A stretch of DNA of 64,000 nt from Bradyrhizobium barranii subsp. barranii (lineage in GTDB: Bacteria; Pseudomonadota; Alphaproteobacteria; Rhizobiales; Xanthobacteraceae), in assembly GCF_017565645.3 (NCBI RefSeq), contig NZ_CP086136.1:3455501-3519500 (forward strand), read 5' to 3'. The position numbers and the translations under genes are program-made. Within the stretch, counting starts at the first letter, position 1, and the number at the start of each line of letters is the position of its first letter. The notes under the pieces are model-generated. The model searched no databases. It saw only the letters and a program-made list of their open reading frames with translations, and was not told the origin of the DNA. This document shows positions 60,701 to 64,000 of the stretch, piece by piece.

Positions 60701-63499
60701 ATGTCCCTCCAGACCGTGCCACCCGACGCCATTGACAACCGCGCGAACCGCGCTGAGGACGCCCAGGCGCTGGAGGCGGATGCGCGGCTGCGTGACGACA
60801 TCCGCCTGCTTGGACGCATCCTGGGCGACACCGTGCGCGACCAGGAAGGTGCCGAGTTGTTCGACCTGGTCGAGCGCATCCGGCAGACCTCGATCCGGTT
60901 CCACCGCGACGAGGACCGGCTCGCCCGCCGCGAGCTCGAGCAGATCCTCGACACCATGTCGACCTCCGAGACGGTGCGGATCGTCCGCGCCTTCAGCTAT
61001 TTCTCCCACCTCGCCAACATCGCCGAGGACCAGAACAACATTCGCCAGATGCGCGCCCGCAGTGCCGCCCAGAGCACCGGTTCCGGCGTGCTGGCGGAGA
61101 CGCTGGCCCACGCCAGGGACGCCGGGATCAGCTCCGACGTGCTGCGCAATTTCTTCAAGACCGCGCTGGTCAGCCCGGTCCTGACCGCGCACCCGACCGA
61201 GGTCCGCCGCAAGAGCACCATGGACCGCGAGATGGAGGTCGCTAGCCTGCTGGACCGCCGCGAGCGCGTTGCGCTGACTGCGGACGAGGCCGCCGCCAGC
61301 GACGAACAGCTTCGCCGCGAGGTGCTGACGCTGTGGCAGACCAATCTCTTGCGCCGGACCAAGCTCACCGTGCTCGACGAGGTCGCCAACGGTCTGTCGT
61401 TCTACGACTACACCTTCCTGCGCGAGGTGCCGCGGCTGGTCAATGTGCTCGAAGACCGGCTGGAGGAGGCTGGCGAGGCGGCTGCCAGCGAGCTCGCCTC
61501 GTTCCTGCGCATGGGCAGCTGGATCGGCGGCGACCGCGACGGCAATCCCTTCGTCACCGCCGACGTGATGCGCGGGACCCTGCGGCTCCAGTCGAGCCGG
61601 GTGATGCAATTCTATCTCAACGAGCTGCATGTGCTCGGCTCGGAGCTGTCGATCGCGGCGCACCTCGCCGACGTCTCCGAGGAGCTGCGGACGCTGGCGG
61701 AACGCTCGCCCGACACCTCGCCGCACCGGAGCGGCGAGCCTTATCGTCTCGCGGTCTCCGGCATCTATGCGCGCCTGACGGCGACGGCCGAAAAGCTCGA
61801 GGTCGAGATCACGCGCCGGCCGGTCGGCAAGGGCAGGCCTTACGAGACCGTCAAGGAGTTGCAGGCCGATCTCGACGTGCTGCACCGTTCGCTGATCTCC
61901 AACAATGCCCGCGTCATCGCCCGCGGCCGGCTGCGGCTGCTGCGGCGTGCGGTGGATTGCTTCGGCTTCCATCTGGCCCGGCTCGACATCCGCCAGAACT
62001 CGGCTGTGCACGAACGTACCATCGCCGAGCTGATGGATGCCGCGAACCCCGGCATGTCCTATCTCGCGCTGGGCGAGGACGCGCGCATCTCGCTGCTCAC
62101 CAATGAATTACGCAGCACGCGCTCGCTGGTCTCGCCATTCGTCAAATACAGTGACGAGACCATGGGCGAGCTCAACGTCTTCCATTCCGCCGCAGAGGCG
62201 CATGCGAAGTTCGGCTCGGACGCCATCCCCCAATGCATCATCTCGATGTGCAAGGGCATGTCCGACATGCTCGAAGTGGCCGTGCTGCTCAAGGAAGTCG
62301 GCCTCGTCCATCCCTCCGGGCGCAGCGCCATCAACATCGTGCCGCTGTTCGAGACCATTGAGGATTTGCAGGCCTCCAGCGCCATCATGGATCGCATGCT
62401 GTCGCTGCACGATTACCGCCGCCTCGTCGACAGCCGCGGCAGCGTACAGGAGGTCATGCTCGGCTATTCCGACTCGAACAAGGATGGCGGCTTCGTCACC
62501 TCGGGCTGGGAGCTTTACAAGGCTGAAATCGGCCTCGTCGACGTGTTCGAGCGCCACGGCGTGCGACTGCGCCTGTTCCACGGCCGCGGCGGCTCGGTCG
62601 GCCGCGGCGGCGGCCCGAGCTATGATGCCATCATCGCCCAGCCCGGCGGCGCGGTGAACGGGCAGATCCGCATCACCGAGCAGGGCGAGATCATCTCGTC
62701 GAAATATTCCAACGCCGAAGTCGGCCGCAACAATCTGGAGATCCTCGCGGCCGCGACGCTGGAGGCGAGCCTGCTGCATCCGCGCCAGAGCGCGCCGCGC
62801 CGCGAATATCTCACCGCGATGGACGAGCTTTCAAATCTCGCTTTCAAGGCCTATCGCGGCCTCGTCTACGAGACCGACGGTTTCGTCGATTATTTCTGGG
62901 CCTCCACCGTCATCAACGAGATCGCGACGCTGAACATCGGCAGCCGTCCGGCCTCGCGCAAGAAGACCCGCGCGATCGAGGATCTGCGCGCCATCCCCTG
63001 GGTGTTCTCCTGGGCGCAGTGCCGCCTGATGCTGCCGGGCTGGTATGGCTTTGGCAGTGCGGTCGAGCAGTGGATCGCGGAGCATCCCGACAAGGGCATG
63101 CCGTTCCTGAAGGAGCTCTACAGGGAATGGCCGTTCTTCCGCATGCTGCTCTCGAACATGGACATGGTGCTGGCGAAAAGCTCGATCGCGATCGCCTCGC
63201 GCTATGCCGAGCTCGTGCCCGACGAGGCGCTCCGCGAAAAGATCTTCGGCCGCATCCGCCGCGAATGGCATTCCTGCATCGAGACGCTGCTCGACATCAT
63301 GGGGCAGGATCGGCTCCTCCAGGGCAACCCGCTGCTGGAGCGCTCGGTGCGCCACCGCTTCCCCTATCTGGATCCGCTCAACCACGTGCAGGTCGAATTG
63401 CTGAAAGAGCATCGCGCGCAGAACCCGGACGAGCAGGTGCTGCGCGGGATTCAGCTGACGATCAACGGCATTTCGGCCGGATTGCGGAATACGGGGTAG
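60701..63499 (+). CDS. ppc: Phosphoenolpyruvate carboxylase
   Basis: A 932-residue enzyme that carboxylates PEP to oxaloacetate to refill the TCA cycle. The catalytic histidine lies in [13 protein letters not shown], the catalytic lysine segment is [18 protein letters not shown], the [17 protein letters not shown] loop is complete, and the C-terminus [11 protein letters not shown] ends in the essential glycine. AGGAAG precedes ATG 60701, and the protein then begins [14 protein letters not shown] short IR-type repeat follows the stop. It is monocistronic by appearance. Confidence 0.96.
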   Translation: MSLQTVPPDAIDNRANRAEDAQALEADARLRDDIRLLGRILGDTVRDQEGAELFDLVERIRQTSIRFHRDEDRLARRELEQILDTMSTSETVRIVRAFSYFSHLANIAEDQNNIRQMRARSAAQSTGSGVLAETLAHARDAGISSDVLRNFFKTALVSPVLTAHPTEVRRKSTMDREMEVASLLDRRERVALTADEAAASDEQLRREVLTLWQTNLLRRTKLTVLDEVANGLSFYDYTFLREVPRLVNVLEDRLEEAGEAAASELASFLRMGSWIGGDRDGNPFVTADVMRGTLRLQSSRVMQFYLNELHVLGSELSIAAHLADVSEELRTLAERSPDTSPHRSGEPYRLAVSGIYARLTATAEKLEVEITRRPVGKGRPYETVKELQADLDVLHRSLISNNARVIARGRLRLLRRAVDCFGFHLARLDIRQNSAVHERTIAELMDAANPGMSYLALGEDARISLLTNELRSTRSLVSPFVKYSDETMGELNVFHSAAEAHAKFGSDAIPQCIISMCKGMSDMLEVAVLLKEVGLVHPSGRSAINIVPLFETIEDLQASSAIMDRMLSLHDYRRLVDSRGSVQEVMLGYSDSNKDGGFVTSGWELYKAEIGLVDVFERHGVRLRLFHGRGGSVGRGGGPSYDAIIAQPGGAVNGQIRITEQGEIISSKYSNAEVGRNNLEILAAATLEASLLHPRQSAPRREYLTAMDELSNLAFKAYRGLVYETDGFVDYFWASTVINEIATLNIGSRPASRKKTRAIEDLRAIPWVFSWAQCRLMLPGWYGFGSAVEQWIAEHPDKGMPFLKELYREWPFFRMLLSNMDMVLAKSSIAIASRYAELVPDEALREKIFGRIRREWHSCIETLLDIMGQDRLLQGNPLLERSVRHRFPYLDPLNHVQVELLKEHRAQNPDEQVLRGIQLTINGISAGLRNTG

Positions 63500-63505
63500 T
63501 AGGGC

Positions 63506-63548
63506 GAGTAGCGAACAGAAGGCGTGCGCTGCCGACTATTCGCTACTC
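63506..63548. repeat. Short intergenic palindrome after ppc
   Basis: Perfect 10-base arms GAGTAGCGAA (63506-63515) and TTCGCTACTC (63539-63548) between convergent genes. Could end transcription of ppc; no T-run. Confidence 0.6.
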
Positions 63549-63570
63549 ACCATTCGCTATTCGTTGATGT

Positions 63571-64000
63571 TCACGGCTTTAGTGCGCCCTGCACACCGGT
63601 GTACACAGCATAGAGCGATGTCGAGCCACAGATATAGAGTCTGTTTCGCTGCTGCCCGCCGAAGCTCAGGTTGGCGACGGTTTCCGGGATGTGAATTTTG
63701 CCAAGCAGTTGGCCGTTGGCCGTATAGCAGCGCACGCCGTCTTCGTTCGGATCGCCCCAGCCCACCGAACACCAGACCCGTCCTTCGGTGTCACAGCGGA
63801 CGCCGTCGGTGATGCTTGGCTTTGGCATCTCGGCGAAGACCTTGCTGTTCGACACCTTCCCCGCCGCCACGTCGAGGTCGAACACGCGGATATGCGATGG
63901 GTTGTCCGGTCCGTCCGTGAATCCGGTCTCGCAGATGTAGAGCTTCTTCTCGTCGGGCGAGATGGTGATCCCGTTGGGCTCCACAAAATCGTCGATGACG
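63571..64000 (-). CDS. SMP-30/gluconolactonase/LRE family protein (5' partial)
   Basis: The C-terminal 142 residues of a six-bladed beta-propeller protein; the frame is open to the window end. FVEPNGITISPDEKKLYICE and TDGVRCDTEGRVWCSVG are the SMP-30 metal-site repeats, and the protein ends SFGGQQRNRLYICGSTSLYA, typical of gluconolactonase-like enzymes. The N-terminal metal ligand and any signal peptide are outside the window. It probably hydrolyses a sugar lactone. Confidence 0.87.
   Translation of the reverse strand, partial: VIDDFVEPNGITISPDEKKLYICETGFTDGPDNPSHIRVFDLDVAAGKVSNSKVFAEMPKPSITDGVRCDTEGRVWCSVGWGDPNEDGVRCYTANGQLLGKIHIPETVANLSFGGQQRNRLYICGSTSLYAVYTGVQGALKP

Noticed and set aside
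1..64000. tRNA, rRNA, IS element or prophage
   Set aside because: No transposase, integrase, phage gene or tRNA-like cloverleaf was recognised. Short RNAs could still be missed by eye.

Overview
The window looks like chromosomal DNA from a Bradyrhizobium-type alphaproteobacterium. I infer this from the very GC-rich coding sequence with GTG/TTG starts, the general L-amino-acid (Aap) type transporter parts, a LivKHMGF-type importer, a large acyl-CoA gene region, and many intergenic palindromic repeats of the kind common in Bradyrhizobium genomes. I see no tRNA, rRNA, IS element, prophage or CRISPR array. Species assignment by eye is not possible.

Left part (1-16.8 kb). The window opens inside a MocR/PdxR-type regulator. 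A minus-strand operon follows: ferredoxin, cytochrome P450, MHS-family transporter, sulfite-oxidase-like protein and a hydrolase-OsmC fusion, with a divergent TetR regulator. Next is an amino-acid module: RpiR regulator, class III aminotransferase, AapJ-type binding protein and Asp/Glu-racemase-like protein on the minus strand, with AapQ/AapM-type permeases on the plus strand. Both permeases carry a -1 frame disruption and no ATPase gene is adjacent. A small secreted His/Met-rich protein, an amidase, an atypical SDR and a tartrate/D-malate dehydrogenase follow.

Middle part (17-38 kb). A SUFU-domain protein stands alone. A divergent catabolic locus comes next: LysR, M20 hydrolase, D-2-hydroxyacid dehydrogenase and Ldh-family dehydrogenase on the minus strand, and a DUF1445 protein plus a complete branched-chain-amino-acid-type ABC importer on the plus strand. 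Its substrate is unknown. Then follow a recognisable L-threonate/erythronate locus (otnC divergent from ltnD-otnI-otnK), a chemoreceptor with a clear terminator, and an RND pump plus its membrane-fusion protein.

Right part (38-64 kb). This is a mosaic of acyl-CoA and ketone catabolism genes on both strands: a thiolase-like protein, nitronate monooxygenase, Baeyer-Villiger monooxygenase, YghU-type GST, flavin reductase, two acyl-CoA dehydrogenases, two acyl-CoA synthetases, SDRs and four crotonases. One subset (an ACAD10/11-type dehydrogenase, an APH-fold kinase and a DUF6285 protein) resembles the LvaA/B/C set that phosphorylates and dehydroxylates 4-hydroxyacyl-CoA, and it sits near the monooxygenase. 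The end holds a rhomboid protease, a YccF protein, PEP carboxylase and the edge of an SMP-30-type protein.

Two features cut across the window. Five otherwise well conserved genes are each broken by a small indel; four fit loss of one base from a short homopolymer, which suggests sequence error as much as real decay. Intergenic palindromes recur in families, and some copies carry a second unrelated palindrome inside a hairpin.
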